A stretch of DNA of 64,000 nt. Origin: an uncultured Acetatifactor sp. GTDB taxonomy: Bacteria > Bacillota > Clostridia > Lachnospirales > Lachnospiraceae. Each line of letters opens with the position of its first letter. Positions within the stretch are counted from its first letter, which is position 1. The position numbers and the translations under genes are program-made. The notes under the pieces were generated by a model, which worked only from the letters and a program-made list of their open reading frames with translations, ran no database searches and was not told the DNA's origin. Of the stretch, positions 1 through 9,374 are shown piece after piece. The stretch covers positions 1 through 64,000 of the forward strand of contig CAJTMX010000019.1 of the NCBI GenBank assembly GCA_910577235.1. The letters are read 5' to 3'.

Positions 1-178
1 TTTTACCACTTTAAGAATTTTCAGGGTTGCATTGCTGTTTATTTGTCAAAGATCATGAAAGTCATTCGCTGAACTGATGACTTCTGGTAAATGACTGCAT
101 CATTAACTTCAATATTAATGGTTGCGTCATTATACTTCCTTCTGTTGTCGAATTGTGTCTCCCTCAACAACGTTTATG

Positions 179-207
179 AGTATATCACTACTTTTTTTCA
201 TTGTCAA
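179..207 (-). promoter_or_regulatory. Sigma-A promoter firing leftward out of the window
   Basis: On the minus strand TTGACA (202-207) and TATACT (179-184) are separated by exactly 17 bases, a near-consensus vegetative promoter. It would start a transcript near position 172 heading towards base 1. The rest of 1-331 shows no confident gene: downstream there is only a 22-codon ORF, starting at 130 after a GAAGGAAG-like ribosome site and ending near 62. The true target probably lies left of the window. Confidence 0.6.
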
Positions 208-260
208 CAGGAAAATCAAAAAATTTTTGGGAAATTTACAACAATTCTATTTTAGTATCG

Positions 261-283
261 AAAAGCCCATAAAATGGGCTTTT
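261..283. terminator. Bidirectional rho-independent terminator
   Basis: The arms AAAAGCCCAT and ATGGGCTTTT around a three-base loop give a symmetrical hairpin with T-runs on both sides. It lies 48 bases past the stop of the leftward lipoprotein gene at 332, so it most likely ends that transcript. Confidence 0.7.
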
Positions 284-331
284 TCGGCACTTTATTCCAT
301 TAAAACGCCGCAGTGTATACTGCCAATTCCC

Positions 332-1093
332 TTACTCAAGAAGAATTGTTGCATTTCTTTCGCCATTTTTGACATTTATCTCTACAGCAGCTATATCCAG
401 CAGGCTTGCAGCCTCATATTCCGCCAAAACTACCACTTCTCTGCTTTCTCCCGGATTTAGGCTTTCCTGAAAGAGAGTCAGATCATTTGAGAGAAATGTT
501 GCCAGACTGTTGACGCCGATGCCATTCACGGATACTTTGATCAACGGTTTCTGTCCTATGATATCAACCGTTTCTGTTCCTTCCCCTTGATTCTGTAGCG
601 AAAAGCTCAGCACCAGCAGTTTGTTTCCCTCCCCGGCATCCACTGTAAAATACTCCTCCGAAGACGCCTCTTTAGGATAGCTGTCTGTTATATCATATCC
701 GGCAAATGTCAAAAGCAATTGCTCCGGCAGTCCCAGTGCTTCCTCCAAACTTATACTGCTTTGTTCCTCACTGCCCGGTCCGTCTGTCATATCCACCACC
801 GGTGTATCCTCTGTGGGGTCCATCCCCTCGTTTTCAGGAGCCGGTGTCTCCTCCGGCGCAGGTGTCTCCTCCGTTTTCTCCACTTCAGCCGACTCATCGG
901 CCTCCTCCGTGACCAGTGTTTCCACATCCACCAGCCTGCTCTTATAATTTACGTCATGGGATAAAAGCAGCATTGCCGTATATTCTCCCACCTCTTGAAG
1001 TTGTTCATCCGTCAGATCAGGGATCGCGTTCCCACACCCGGTCATCATAAGAGCCATCACTGTCAACAGTACCGCAACGGTTTTCTTCCTCAT
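332..1093 (-). CDS. Putative lipoprotein with acidic linker and C-terminal beta-domain
   Basis: A 253-residue secreted lipoprotein of unknown function. The N-terminus has Lys/Arg followed by a hydrophobic run and a lipobox ending MMTGC (Cys near residue 20), so it should be lipidated and anchored outside the membrane. Residues about 60-110 are a low-complexity Glu/Pro/Thr linker with a repeated ETPAPE motif. The C-terminal 130 residues look like a small all-beta domain of the kind found in DUF4352/DUF5067-type extracellular lipoproteins; that resemblance is inference. The start at 1093 is preceded by a GGAAGGG ribosome site. The gene lies 50 bases downstream of the large membrane protein at 1144-3519 and is probably cotranscribed with it. 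Confidence 0.8.
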   Translation of the reverse strand: MRKKTVAVLLTVMALMMTGCGNAIPDLTDEQLQEVGEYTAMLLLSHDVNYKSRLVDVETLVTEEADESAEVEKTEETPAPEETPAPENEGMDPTEDTPVVDMTDGPGSEEQSSISLEEALGLPEQLLLTFAGYDITDSYPKEASSEEYFTVDAGEGNKLLVLSFSLQNQGEGTETVDIIGQKPLIKVSVNGIGVNSLATFLSNDLTLFQESLNPGESREVVVLAEYEAASLLDIAAVEINVKNGERNATILLE

Positions 1094-1143
1094 CTCTTTT
1101 TCCCTTCCACTTTTCTCATTTTGCAGGTCTTAGCCCGTATATT

Positions 1144-3519
1144 CTATTTTAATTCTTCACTTTCTCTTTTATTATACCTCTTATCCATCAACGCGTATAT
1201 CCCCGAAATGATCAGAGCCACCACTCCGGCCGCCATAAACAGGATGATCCGCTGTAGAGACTGTACCCGGAAATCAAACAGTGTGATCTTAAAGCACATC
1301 AGCAGACACAGAACCAATCCGTATATCCGAAGTTTCCCGTCCGACTGCCGGAAACCGAAAATAATACCCAGCAAACCTGTGACCATCAACAAAATACTGG
1401 ATGTAATCCGGTAGTCAAATCTGGCCACTAGCACCATATATGTCACAAATCCCGCAACGGCCAGCCCTCTCCATCCTTCCGCCTTGGAGAAGAATCTGGG
1501 CTGGAAAGTAAACAACAGAATTCCCAGTCCCAATACCGTCAGAATGAGATATATCACCCGGCTGTCAAATCCATAGAACAAACACAAACTGAGGTAACAG
1601 GCCGTCTCCATCACCAATACAGCCACATTGAACCCCCGTATGCCCTTGCCGGCAAATCTCTTGACACAGTTGAACAGGAGAGAGGCCAGCCACATCACCG
1701 CCACGATCAATGGCAACATCAGCTCATTATCCACCACTAAGGAAATAAACAGCACCACGGTTCCTGTCAGCAGAAATTCATAATATGTCCGCCAGTGATT
1801 CATCAACAGTATCCCCAACAGTAAAACACCCAGCAGAATATATCCGTAGATCTCATTGTGGTAGACCAGCGCCGTCAATGCCGCCCAGGTTGTGATGATG
1901 GCATCCATAGTCCACAGTGGTTTTTTCCGATAGGCCAGCAGCTTGTAAACTACCAGCAGGACGACCAGTGTCACAGTGACACTAATCTGTTCATCTGAGC
2001 CGCTGCCCAGCATGAACAGTGCAGACCCTGCCACAAAATATGCCTGTATCCAATGCAAATAGCCTTTGTTTCTGGTCAGGATAAAGAACACACCACCCAT
2101 ACCCGCAATAACCGCCATAATACCCAGCCGTATCCATATCTCTATATCGGAATATGGGCCGAGACACCAGTCAAAACATCCGTTAGCGCACCGCCAATAC
2201 GCATTTAGCAGCAGAAACGCCCCGATTCCAAATGCAATACATATTCCCCGCATCTGCCCGCTGCTTTGTACCTGTATCCTCCATACCGTCAATTCCGTAA
2301 GGAGCATACTGATAACTATAAAACCGATCACATACAAGGCCCGCAACTGCATCACCTGCTCAGGCGGAACCGTACGCAGAGCAAAAAGCCAGGCAAAAAG
2401 CGCCGTTCCCACCATCTGACTGACAGCGATGCCATAGGCCCATTTTCTTACCGGCAAGAATATTCCCAACAGCTGTACCAGCACGATCATCACCATATAG
2501 ATCAGCAGTTCCGTATCACTGATCATATGCAGAGTGTCCATCATGAGGAAACTGACCATACATGCGCCAAGACAGATGATCCGCAAGATGCCTGCATCCT
2601 TTTTCCGACTTACAAACATCACTACTACCGTGACGAAAGTAGTTATTAATATGGTGACCAGACCGCTGAAATTGTGGAGATACAGAAAATTCACCATAGT
2701 AGTCACATACAGGCTGCCGATTCCCAGTGAAGAAAATATCATGCACAATATCTGGCTCTTTTTCTTTACCACAAATTCCGCAACGCCCCATACCAGCAAT
2801 CCCAGTACATAAAGCCCCAATTCTTTTACCAAGCTGCCCATGTAATTAATCCCCAGCAGGATCAACGCAGCCAGCACAAAAAGTACGCCTATGGTTCCAA
2901 ATACATTGATACCGATCGTAAATTCATGATTTCTATGAGGTTGGGATGTCTCCTTGGTCTGATGCGGGGTCTGATACTGCGGTGTCCCTTGAAAATACGA
3001 TTCCGTCCGAGGCTGCGGCATCCCTTGAGGCTGTGAATCCCCTTGAGGCCGTGAATCCCCCTGAGGCTGCGGCATCCCTTGATACTGTGACATCCCTTGA
3101 GGCCGTGAATCCCCCTGAGGCTGTGACATCCCTTGAAACTGTGACGTCCCCTGAGATTGCAACGCCGTTTGAGACTGCGGCATCTCCGCTGACCGGGAAT
3201 ATGCTTCAGGAGACGGTGAGTGCCCCTCAATGGTTCCCGTGCTGAATACGCCCACAGCATTATGCGTCTCCGGCATACCCTCCGCCACATCCAAATTCGT
3301 GCTCTTCGGTGCGCCCACGGCTTTCGCCTCCTCCAGGCGCTGCTGATATATCCGCAGATTTCGTTCCAGACCCGCCTCTATCAGATCAAGCTGATACTTT
3401 TCCTGAACCAGACTGCTCTCAAGCTTCACAAGATATTCCGTAAAAAAGTGATCCTGTGACTCCTCTTTCAGCTGCCCCACTCTCCCCTTGATCCGCTCAT
3501 AAATACCCTGCTGTTCCAT
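1144..3519 (-). CDS. Large polytopic membrane protein, DUF2339-like
   Basis: A 791-residue protein with three parts. Residues 1-70 are charged and helical, probably a coiled coil. About residues 90-195 are a Gln/Gly/Pro/Ser-rich linker built from five-residue units of the form xSQxQG or xSRPQG. From about residue 200 to the end there are some twenty hydrophobic segments with little between them. This architecture matches DUF2339-type membrane proteins, whose function is unknown. The C-terminus is basic and cytoplasmic. It starts upstream of, and probably in one transcript with, the lipoprotein at 332. Family assignment rests on architecture only. Confidence 0.75.
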   Translation of the reverse strand: MEQQGIYERIKGRVGQLKEESQDHFFTEYLVKLESSLVQEKYQLDLIEAGLERNLRIYQQRLEEAKAVGAPKSTNLDVAEGMPETHNAVGVFSTGTIEGHSPSPEAYSRSAEMPQSQTALQSQGTSQFQGMSQPQGDSRPQGMSQYQGMPQPQGDSRPQGDSQPQGMPQPRTESYFQGTPQYQTPHQTKETSQPHRNHEFTIGINVFGTIGVLFVLAALILLGINYMGSLVKELGLYVLGLLVWGVAEFVVKKKSQILCMIFSSLGIGSLYVTTMVNFLYLHNFSGLVTILITTFVTVVVMFVSRKKDAGILRIICLGACMVSFLMMDTLHMISDTELLIYMVMIVLVQLLGIFLPVRKWAYGIAVSQMVGTALFAWLFALRTVPPEQVMQLRALYVIGFIVISMLLTELTVWRIQVQSSGQMRGICIAFGIGAFLLLNAYWRCANGCFDWCLGPYSDIEIWIRLGIMAVIAGMGGVFFILTRNKGYLHWIQAYFVAGSALFMLGSGSDEQISVTVTLVVLLVVYKLLAYRKKPLWTMDAIITTWAALTALVYHNEIYGYILLGVLLLGILLMNHWRTYYEFLLTGTVVLFISLVVDNELMLPLIVAVMWLASLLFNCVKRFAGKGIRGFNVAVLVMETACYLSLCLFYGFDSRVIYLILTVLGLGILLFTFQPRFFSKAEGWRGLAVAGFVTYMVLVARFDYRITSSILLMVTGLLGIIFGFRQSDGKLRIYGLVLCLLMCFKITLFDFRVQSLQRIILFMAAGVVALIISGIYALMDKRYNKRESEELK
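3008..3165. repeat. In-frame 15-base minisatellite inside the DUF2339-like gene
   Basis: Degenerate 15- and 30-base units reading CCTTGAGGC(T/C)GTGA or close variants on the plus strand repeat about ten times. They encode the QG-rich linker of the overlapping minus-strand protein. The unit is a multiple of three, so gain or loss of copies would keep the reading frame. Confidence 0.75.
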
Positions 3520-3570
3520 CAGTCACTCACGCCTTTCCGCTGTCCTCCCACGTCTGTACCTGAAAAACTA

Positions 3571-4848
3571 TTATATCACATATCTGCCATATTTTTCGGC
3601 ATCCTGGCGATGACAGCTCACCTCCAGAAACAGACCGTCCTCCCGATATTCCTGTGCAAAAACCGTGGCATGTTCCATAAAATAAGACGCCACGCTGCCC
3701 TGGTCATAAGGCAGCAGTAATTTACAGTCCACATGCCCCGCGTATATCTTTTCCTTTATCAGAGAGAGCAGCTCTTCCACACCCGCGCCCGCCGCAGCCG
3801 CCATATAGACATGATCTCCCGCAAGCCGGGGATACTCGCGGCCGCACAGATCACTTTTGTTGTACACCACGATCATGGGTATGTCTCCCGCATCCAGTTC
3901 CTCCAGTGTCTGCCGGGTCACTTCCATATGCTGTCTGTACTGAGGGTCCGACACATCCACCACCTGCACCAACAGATCCGCGTACCGCACCTCCTCCAAA
4001 GTGGAACGGAAAGCTTTGATCAGGCCATGGGGCAGTTTATGGATAAATCCCACTGTGTCCACCAGAAAAAAGGGCTTGTTGTCCTCCGTCTCGATAGTGC
4101 GCACACTGGTATCCAGCGTGGCGAACAGCATATCCTTTTCCGTCACCGTCTTTTCCGATGCCTGCCCATACTGCTCCACCAGCCGGTTCATGATCGTGGA
4201 TTTGCCGGCGTTGGTGTATCCTACCAGCGCTACCTGGGGGATTCTGGAACGAATACGCCTCTGCCTCTGGATATTGCGCCCCTGTTCCACTTCCGCCAGT
4301 TCTCCCCGCAGCTCACTGATACGGTGCTCGATCTTCCGGCGGTCCAGTTCCAGTTTCTTCTCTCCCGTTCCCTTGTTGCTCATGGCTCCGCTGCCGCCGC
4401 CCTGTCTGCTCAGCGCGTCATGCAAACCCACCAGCCGGGGCAGCAGATACTGTAGTCTCGCGGTCTCCACCTGCAATTTGGCCTCTCTGGTCTTGGCCCT
4501 GATGGCAAAAATATCCAATATCAATGTGGTTCTGTCCAGTATCGGCATATCCAGTTCCTGCTGCAGGTTCCGCAGCTGGGAGGGTGCCAGAGCATCGTCA
4601 AACACAATGACCTGCGCCTGGCACTGTCCCGCGTATTCCCGGATTTCCTCCACCTTGCCGGGGCCCACATAAAAAGCTTTGTTGGGCGCGCTCAACCGTT
4701 GGGTGATAATACCTGCCACCTGCATCCCGCACGCCTGTGCCAGACTGCCAAGCTCCTCCATGGAATACTCAAAATCCTCTTCCTCTCCTGTATCCACTCC
4801 CACCAGCAGCGCCCTCTCCAATTCCTGCTGTATCTCCTGATCCTTCAT
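3571..4848 (-). CDS. hflX: GTPase HflX
   Basis: HflX is a ribosome-associated GTPase that splits stalled or stressed 70S ribosomes. The protein has the family's N-terminal domain (through about residue 170), the glycine-rich SRQGGGSGAMSNKGTGEKKLE segment (first part SRQGGGSGAMS, then GTGE), a helical region, and the G domain: GYTNAGKST (G1), DTVGF (G3) and NKSD (G4). The upstream ATG at 4875 is possible, but the ATG at 4848 has a GAGAGGGA ribosome site immediately before it and gives a typical 425-residue protein. It starts 63 bases after the stop of the histidine kinase gene, so it may be the third gene of that operon. Confidence 0.93.
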   Translation of the reverse strand: MKDQEIQQELERALLVGVDTGEEEDFEYSMEELGSLAQACGMQVAGIITQRLSAPNKAFYVGPGKVEEIREYAGQCQAQVIVFDDALAPSQLRNLQQELDMPILDRTTLILDIFAIRAKTREAKLQVETARLQYLLPRLVGLHDALSRQGGGSGAMSNKGTGEKKLELDRRKIEHRISELRGELAEVEQGRNIQRQRRIRSRIPQVALVGYTNAGKSTIMNRLVEQYGQASEKTVTEKDMLFATLDTSVRTIETEDNKPFFLVDTVGFIHKLPHGLIKAFRSTLEEVRYADLLVQVVDVSDPQYRQHMEVTRQTLEELDAGDIPMIVVYNKSDLCGREYPRLAGDHVYMAAAAGAGVEELLSLIKEKIYAGHVDCKLLLPYDQGSVASYFMEHATVFAQEYREDGLFLEVSCHRQDAEKYGRYVI

Positions 4849-4911
4849 ATCTCCCTCTCTTTCATAATAATACATAAGCCGGATAATTGCAAACAGCTAT
4901 CAGAAAATTTT

Positions 4912-6393
4912 TCAGGCCGACTCCAGAGTAAACCAAAACAGCACTCCGTCGGAATAATTCTCCACCCCATACTCCTGATTCATGGATTCCATGATCGCCT
5001 TTACGATGGACAGCCCCACTCCGCTGCCGCCGTACTCCCGGGTTCTGGCCTTGTCCACTTTATAGAATTTCTCCCAGAGATGAGACAGGCTTTCCTGGGG
5101 AATGGGCTCCCCGGTGTTGAACACCCCCACCCGCACTTTTCCCTCCGCCTGCTCCACAGTGACATGGATCATTTTTTCGCCCTGACAGTAATGAACCGCG
5201 TTGGTAAAATAGTTCATAAAGACTTCCTCTGTCTTGAACTCATCTCCCCACGCATAGACCGGCCCGGTCTGCTCCATCTTTACAGTGATTCCGTCCTGTC
5301 TGGTGAGTATCTCCGCCGATTGCATATAAGTCCGTATCATTGCCACAATGTCAAATCGCTCCATACTGACCTTGTCATTGCCGAATTCCAGCTGATTCAG
5401 CGTCAGAAGTTTTTGCACCATGGTATTCATCTTGCCCGCCTCATCCATGATGACTTCGCAGTAAAAATCCCGGCTCTCCGGGTCGTCGCTGATCCCCTCT
5501 TTCAAGCCCTCCGCATACCCCTGTATCAGCGCTATGGGAGTTTTCAGCTCATGGGATACGTTGGCCAGGAATTCCTTGCGCATCTCGTCTATCTGCTCTT
5601 TTCTCTCAATATCTTTCTGTAACTCATTGTTGGCCGTCTTCAGCTCCGATACGGTCCTCTCCAGGGACTCCGACATCTGGTTGATATTGCTGCCCAGCAG
5701 ACCGATCTCATTTTTTTCCTTCCCCTGATACCTGGCGTTGAAGTCCAGATGCGCCATGCGCTGGGATATCTCCGCCAGCTCCAGCACGGGGTCCGTCACC
5801 CGCTTGGAGGCGAACCACATCAAAATACCGCTCACCAGAGCCGCAGCCACGCCGATATACGCCAAGAACCTATTGGCGATCTTTACGCTCTCCTGTATAC
5901 TCTCCATCGTGGTGTTGATGATAAACCAATAATTGTTATCCAGCTGTCCATACATCTCTATATATTCGGTCTTGTTTCGTACATCCACATATTTAAAGAG
6001 CGTATTGGGCGCGGGAACATCCTCATAGATCTCCTCCCCGAAAGTGCTGTCCACCGCATAGCCGATGATATAGCGCAGCAGCCGCTTGGAGAGTTCTTCC
6101 CCATTGTTAAAGACCGCCGCATAAGCAATCCGGGAGTCGGCGTCTATAACCTCCACATTGATGTTGGATATAAACGCGAACCGCCCCATCTCCTGGGCAA
6201 AATCCTCGCTGTAAAGCTGTCCCGAGACCGCTGCGGAATTCAGGCGCCGATACGCCTCCTGCACCACCTCGGCCTTCTCCAGCTCGTAATAGTCTTCCAA
6301 AAAAGTATTGTTGATAAACCAGCATGTCACAATGGTGCCTACCAGAAGTCCTATGGTGATCGCCGCCAGCTGTCTGCGTATGGAAGTCCTCAT
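4912..6393 (-). CDS. Membrane sensor histidine kinase (HAMP, HisKA, HATPase_c)
   Basis: The protein has a first transmembrane helix at about residues 9-30, an extracellular sensor of roughly 145 residues, a second helix, and a HAMP linker. A HisKA dimerisation domain follows with the phospho-acceptor motif NVSHELKTP. The HATPase domain contains the G-rich GGSGVGLSIVK motif. The track start at 6429 is unlikely: the ATG at 6393 overlaps the TGA of the response regulator in an ATGA junction, a classic sign of translational coupling. The signal sensed cannot be read from sequence. The partner is certainly the regulator at 6390-7073. Confidence 0.93.
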   Translation of the reverse strand: MRTSIRRQLAAITIGLLVGTIVTCWFINNTFLEDYYELEKAEVVQEAYRRLNSAAVSGQLYSEDFAQEMGRFAFISNINVEVIDADSRIAYAAVFNNGEELSKRLLRYIIGYAVDSTFGEEIYEDVPAPNTLFKYVDVRNKTEYIEMYGQLDNNYWFIINTTMESIQESVKIANRFLAYIGVAAALVSGILMWFASKRVTDPVLELAEISQRMAHLDFNARYQGKEKNEIGLLGSNINQMSESLERTVSELKTANNELQKDIERKEQIDEMRKEFLANVSHELKTPIALIQGYAEGLKEGISDDPESRDFYCEVIMDEAGKMNTMVQKLLTLNQLEFGNDKVSMERFDIVAMIRTYMQSAEILTRQDGITVKMEQTGPVYAWGDEFKTEEVFMNYFTNAVHYCQGEKMIHVTVEQAEGKVRVGVFNTGEPIPQESLSHLWEKFYKVDKARTREYGGSGVGLSIVKAIMESMNQEYGVENYSDGVLFWFTLESA

Positions 6394-7073
6394 GGTTCTG
6401 CGACCTCCAGCTTGTAGCCCATCCCCCATATGGTCTTGATCATATCCCCCTTTTCTCCCATCTTACTGCGGAGTTTTTTCACATGGGTATCTATGGTTCT
6501 GGCATCGCCGAAATAGTCATAGTTCCATACGTTATTCAATATTTTCTCTCTTGAGAGCGCAATACCTCTGTTCTCCACAAAATAAGACAGCAGCTCAAAC
6601 TCCTTATAGCTCAGTTCCACCGGCTGTCCGTCTATCATTACCTGATGGGCCGTCTTGTCGATGGTGATACCACCGCAGGAAAGACGCTGTTCCTGGGCAT
6701 CGGACAGTGTGCGCCGCAGGATCGCCTCGATACGGGCCACCAGGATCTTGGGGCTGAACGGCTTGGAGATATACTCGTCCACTCCCAGCTGAAATCCCTG
6801 TAGTTCGTCTCTCTCGTCCCCCCGGGCCGTCAGCATGATGATGGGGACCTGGGAGTAGGCCCGGACCTCCCTGCATACCTGCCAGCCGTCCATCTTGGGC
6901 ATCATCACGTCCAGCACGATCAGAGCGATCCCCTTTTCCCGGAAAAAAAGTTCCACCGCCTGCTCGCCGTCCTCAGCCTCCAGCACATCATAATTGTTTT
7001 TCACCAGAAAATCTCTCACAAGCTTGCGCATCCTGCTCTCGTCATCCACTACCAGAATCTTTCGTCTCTCCAT
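6390..7073 (-). CDS. OmpR/PhoB-family response regulator
   Basis: A 227-residue two-component regulator. The receiver domain (about 1-120) has the acidic pair in VVDDE, the phospho-acceptor Asp in VLDVMMPKMDGW, the Thr in IIMLTAR and the Lys in YISKPF. The C-terminal half is a winged-helix trans-activation domain, with LSYKEFELL and the recognition region near DTHVKKLRSKMG. Its stop overlaps the start of the histidine kinase. The likely promoter lies in 7074-7149, but no convincing -35/-10 pair is visible. Confidence 0.95.
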   Translation of the reverse strand: MERRKILVVDDESRMRKLVRDFLVKNNYDVLEAEDGEQAVELFFREKGIALIVLDVMMPKMDGWQVCREVRAYSQVPIIMLTARGDERDELQGFQLGVDEYISKPFSPKILVARIEAILRRTLSDAQEQRLSCGGITIDKTAHQVMIDGQPVELSYKEFELLSYFVENRGIALSREKILNNVWNYDYFGDARTIDTHVKKLRSKMGEKGDMIKTIWGMGYKLEVAEP

Positions 7074-7149
7074 AGGATCTACCTCTTTCCTGTCATTGTC
7101 ATGGAATATTTTAGAACATATTTATGTATTTTCTGTGAAAAAACAAAAC

Positions 7150-7719
7150 TCATTCAATTATCTTAAGTTCCCTCTCCTTATCCCGGATAACCTGTTCCCT
7201 TTCCTGCAGATCCTGCTCCCAGGCAGCATATTCATTCAAAATGGCCGTCCGGTAATTTAATATATTGGGCTGATTGCTGGTTATTGCCAGCGCGAACATA
7301 AAGATCACCGCCAGCGCCAGCAGCACATTCAGTATTATGGACATCCTCACCCATGCTTTCCTGCCGCTCTGGGCTTCCCTGTCCATGGTGCCGCCCCGCA
7401 CCGGCCTCTCCCTCTTATGGGGGACCATGATGCAGGGGGAGTTGATGGGGATCATGGGGACTTTAGCCGGATCGATATCCCCCTGGCCCAGCAGAAAATC
7501 CTGTAAATGTTTTAAATATATCATACCCACAGGAGTCTTAAAAATCCTCTCTCTGAGCATTCTCTCATAAAGGGTCAGAACCTGCTGGGGACGCCGGTAG
7601 TCCAGATGTTTCTCCAGATATTCGATCTGCTTTTTTTCCTTTGAGGCCATCCCCGCGTCTTCCGCGTTTAAGAATATGAAACCTTCCGCATTCCTGCTCG
7701 CCTGTGTCTCTCCTGCCAT
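7150..7719 (-). CDS. Hypothetical single-span membrane protein
   Basis: I do not recognise this 189-residue protein. The N-terminal two thirds are soluble and charged, with a helical stretch (QIEYLEKHLDYRRPQQVL) followed by KHLQDFLLGQGDIDPAKVPMIPIN, a Pro/Ile-rich segment. One strong transmembrane helix sits at about residues 125-148, then a short charged helix that is probably a coiled coil. The start at 7719 is chosen because GGAGGTGCGCGC stands directly before that ATG; the upstream ATG at 7740 has no such site. It follows threonine synthase after a stem-loop and precedes the two-component operon. No function is proposed. Confidence 0.75.
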   Translation of the reverse strand: MAGETQASRNAEGFIFLNAEDAGMASKEKKQIEYLEKHLDYRRPQQVLTLYERMLRERIFKTPVGMIYLKHLQDFLLGQGDIDPAKVPMIPINSPCIMVPHKRERPVRGGTMDREAQSGRKAWVRMSIILNVLLALAVIFMFALAITSNQPNILNYRTAILNEYAAWEQDLQEREQVIRDKERELKIIE

Positions 7720-7755
7720 GCGCGCACCTCCGCTTTTCACTGTCTTTAAACCCGA

Positions 7756-7790
7756 AATGGCTGGCCCCCGCCGCGCGAAGCCCAGCCATT
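7756..7790 (-). terminator. Stem-loop after thrC, possible terminator
   Basis: The arms AATGGCTGG (7756-7764) and CCAGCCATT (7782-7790) form a GC-rich hairpin directly after the thrC stop. The following T-run on the minus strand is weak (TTT after CGGG), so it may be only a partial terminator or an mRNA 3' stabiliser. Confidence 0.5.
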
Positions 7791-7800
7791 CCCTATGGAT

Positions 7801-9291
7801 TTAACGCATCTTCAAAAATCCCTTAACCATGTCGGGCATCTCGTCCACTTCACAGGTATTGTCATGCAGCACCGGGGCGCTGCGAATCTCCTCGATAGCT
7901 CCGGGAACCGCCACATTGGCGATCCTGGAAAGTTCGTCCACCAGCTCAAAATCCGTCATACTGTCATATTTGCCGTCAATGGCGTTCATAACACTCCTGG
8001 TAAATTTAAACGGGCTGGCTGTGGAGGCTATCACCGTGGGCGTATGATCCCCTGTCTCCTCCACATATTTGCCGTATACGGATGCCGCCACCGCAGTGTG
8101 TGTATCGATCACATAACCGCAATCGCCGTACAGTCTGCGGATCGCCGCCGCCGTCTCCTCCTCTGTGGCATAGCCGCCACAGAAATCCTGCAGCCGGGCT
8201 CTCATCTCCTCCGTGATCTCATATCTGCCCTGGCCCCCGAGAGCCGCCATCAGAGCGGCATTGTGTTTCGGATCGTCCCCGGCGATCCGGTAGATCAGAC
8301 GCTCCAGATTGCTGGAGATCAGAATATCCATGGAGGGAGAGCTGGTCAGCACAAACTCCCTGTTGCGGTCATAAACGCCGGTGCGGAAGAAATCATACAG
8401 CACCTTGTTGTCATTGGAGGCACAGATCAGCTTACCGATGGGCAATCCCATATTTTTGGCATAGAATGCCGCCAGGATATTGCCGAAATTACCGGTGGGT
8501 ACCACCACATTGATCTTCTGCCCCTCCTCTATCTTGCCCTCGCCCAGCAGCCGGGTATAGGCGTACACATAGTACACGATCTGGGGCACCAGCCGCCCGA
8601 TATTGATGGAATTGGCCGAGGAAAACTGGAAACCCTGTTCCGCCATCTCCGCCGCCAGCGCTTTGTCCGAAAATATCTTCTTCACCCCGGTCTGGGCGTC
8701 GTCAAAATTCCCGTGGATTCCTACCACAAAGGTATTGTCCCCCCTCTGGGTCACCATCTGTTTCTCCTGAATGGGACTGACGCCGTTCTTGGGATAAAAC
8801 ACCACGATGCGGGTTCCCTCCACATCCGCGAAACCTGCCAGCGCCGCCTTGCCCGTATCCCCGGAGGTGGCTGTCAGGATCACGATCTCATTTTTAATAT
8901 GATTCTTTTTGGCGGAAACGGTGAGCAGATGGGGCAGAATGGACAGCGCCATGTCCTTAAAGGCTATGGTCGCCCCATGGAACAGCTCCAGATAATAAGC
9001 GCCCGCCGCCTCTGCCAGCGGCGCGATCACTTCCGTGTCAAATTTCTCATTATATGCCTTGGAGATACAGCCGGTAAGCTCCTCCCGGGTAAAATCCGTC
9101 AGGTAGAGTTTCATCACCTCATAGGCGACCTCCTGATAGCTCATGGCAGACAACTCCTTCAGACTCTTGTCCAAAGCGGGAATATGATCCGGCACAAACA
9201 GGCCGCCGTCATCCGTAAGTCCTTTCAAGATCGCCACGGAGGCGCTCACCGGCTCCTGGCCGCTCCTGGTACTCTTATATAATACTTCCAT
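7801..9291 (-). CDS. thrC: Threonine synthase
   Basis: A PLP enzyme that converts O-phospho-homoserine to threonine and phosphate, the last step of threonine synthesis. The 496-residue length fits the long (type II) class. The N-terminus MEVLYKSTRS is family-typical. The Lys that binds PLP lies in HGATIAFKDMALS, and TSGDTGKAALAGF and VVPTGNFGNILAA are cofactor and phosphate loops. The start at 9291 is preferred over 9327 because AAAGGGGAT precedes it and the N-terminus then matches the family. It is flanked by unrelated genes rather than other threonine genes, and no T-box leader was seen in the 83 bases upstream. Confidence 0.95.
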   Translation of the reverse strand: MEVLYKSTRSGQEPVSASVAILKGLTDDGGLFVPDHIPALDKSLKELSAMSYQEVAYEVMKLYLTDFTREELTGCISKAYNEKFDTEVIAPLAEAAGAYYLELFHGATIAFKDMALSILPHLLTVSAKKNHIKNEIVILTATSGDTGKAALAGFADVEGTRIVVFYPKNGVSPIQEKQMVTQRGDNTFVVGIHGNFDDAQTGVKKIFSDKALAAEMAEQGFQFSSANSINIGRLVPQIVYYVYAYTRLLGEGKIEEGQKINVVVPTGNFGNILAAFYAKNMGLPIGKLICASNDNKVLYDFFRTGVYDRNREFVLTSSPSMDILISSNLERLIYRIAGDDPKHNAALMAALGGQGRYEITEEMRARLQDFCGGYATEEETAAAIRRLYGDCGYVIDTHTAVAASVYGKYVEETGDHTPTVIASTASPFKFTRSVMNAIDGKYDSMTDFELVDELSRIANVAVPGAIEEIRSAPVLHDNTCEVDEMPDMVKGFLKMR

Positions 9292-9374
9292 TTTATCCCC
9301 TTTCCTGTATAAAACAGACTCTCTCATAATTTCACAGGAGTGATTATAGCATAAATCCCGCCCTCATGCAACGG

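Noticed and set aside
7795..9282. 495-codon plus-strand ORF opposite thrC
   Set aside because: It is the antisense shadow of a clear thrC gene, with no ribosome site and no recognisable domain.
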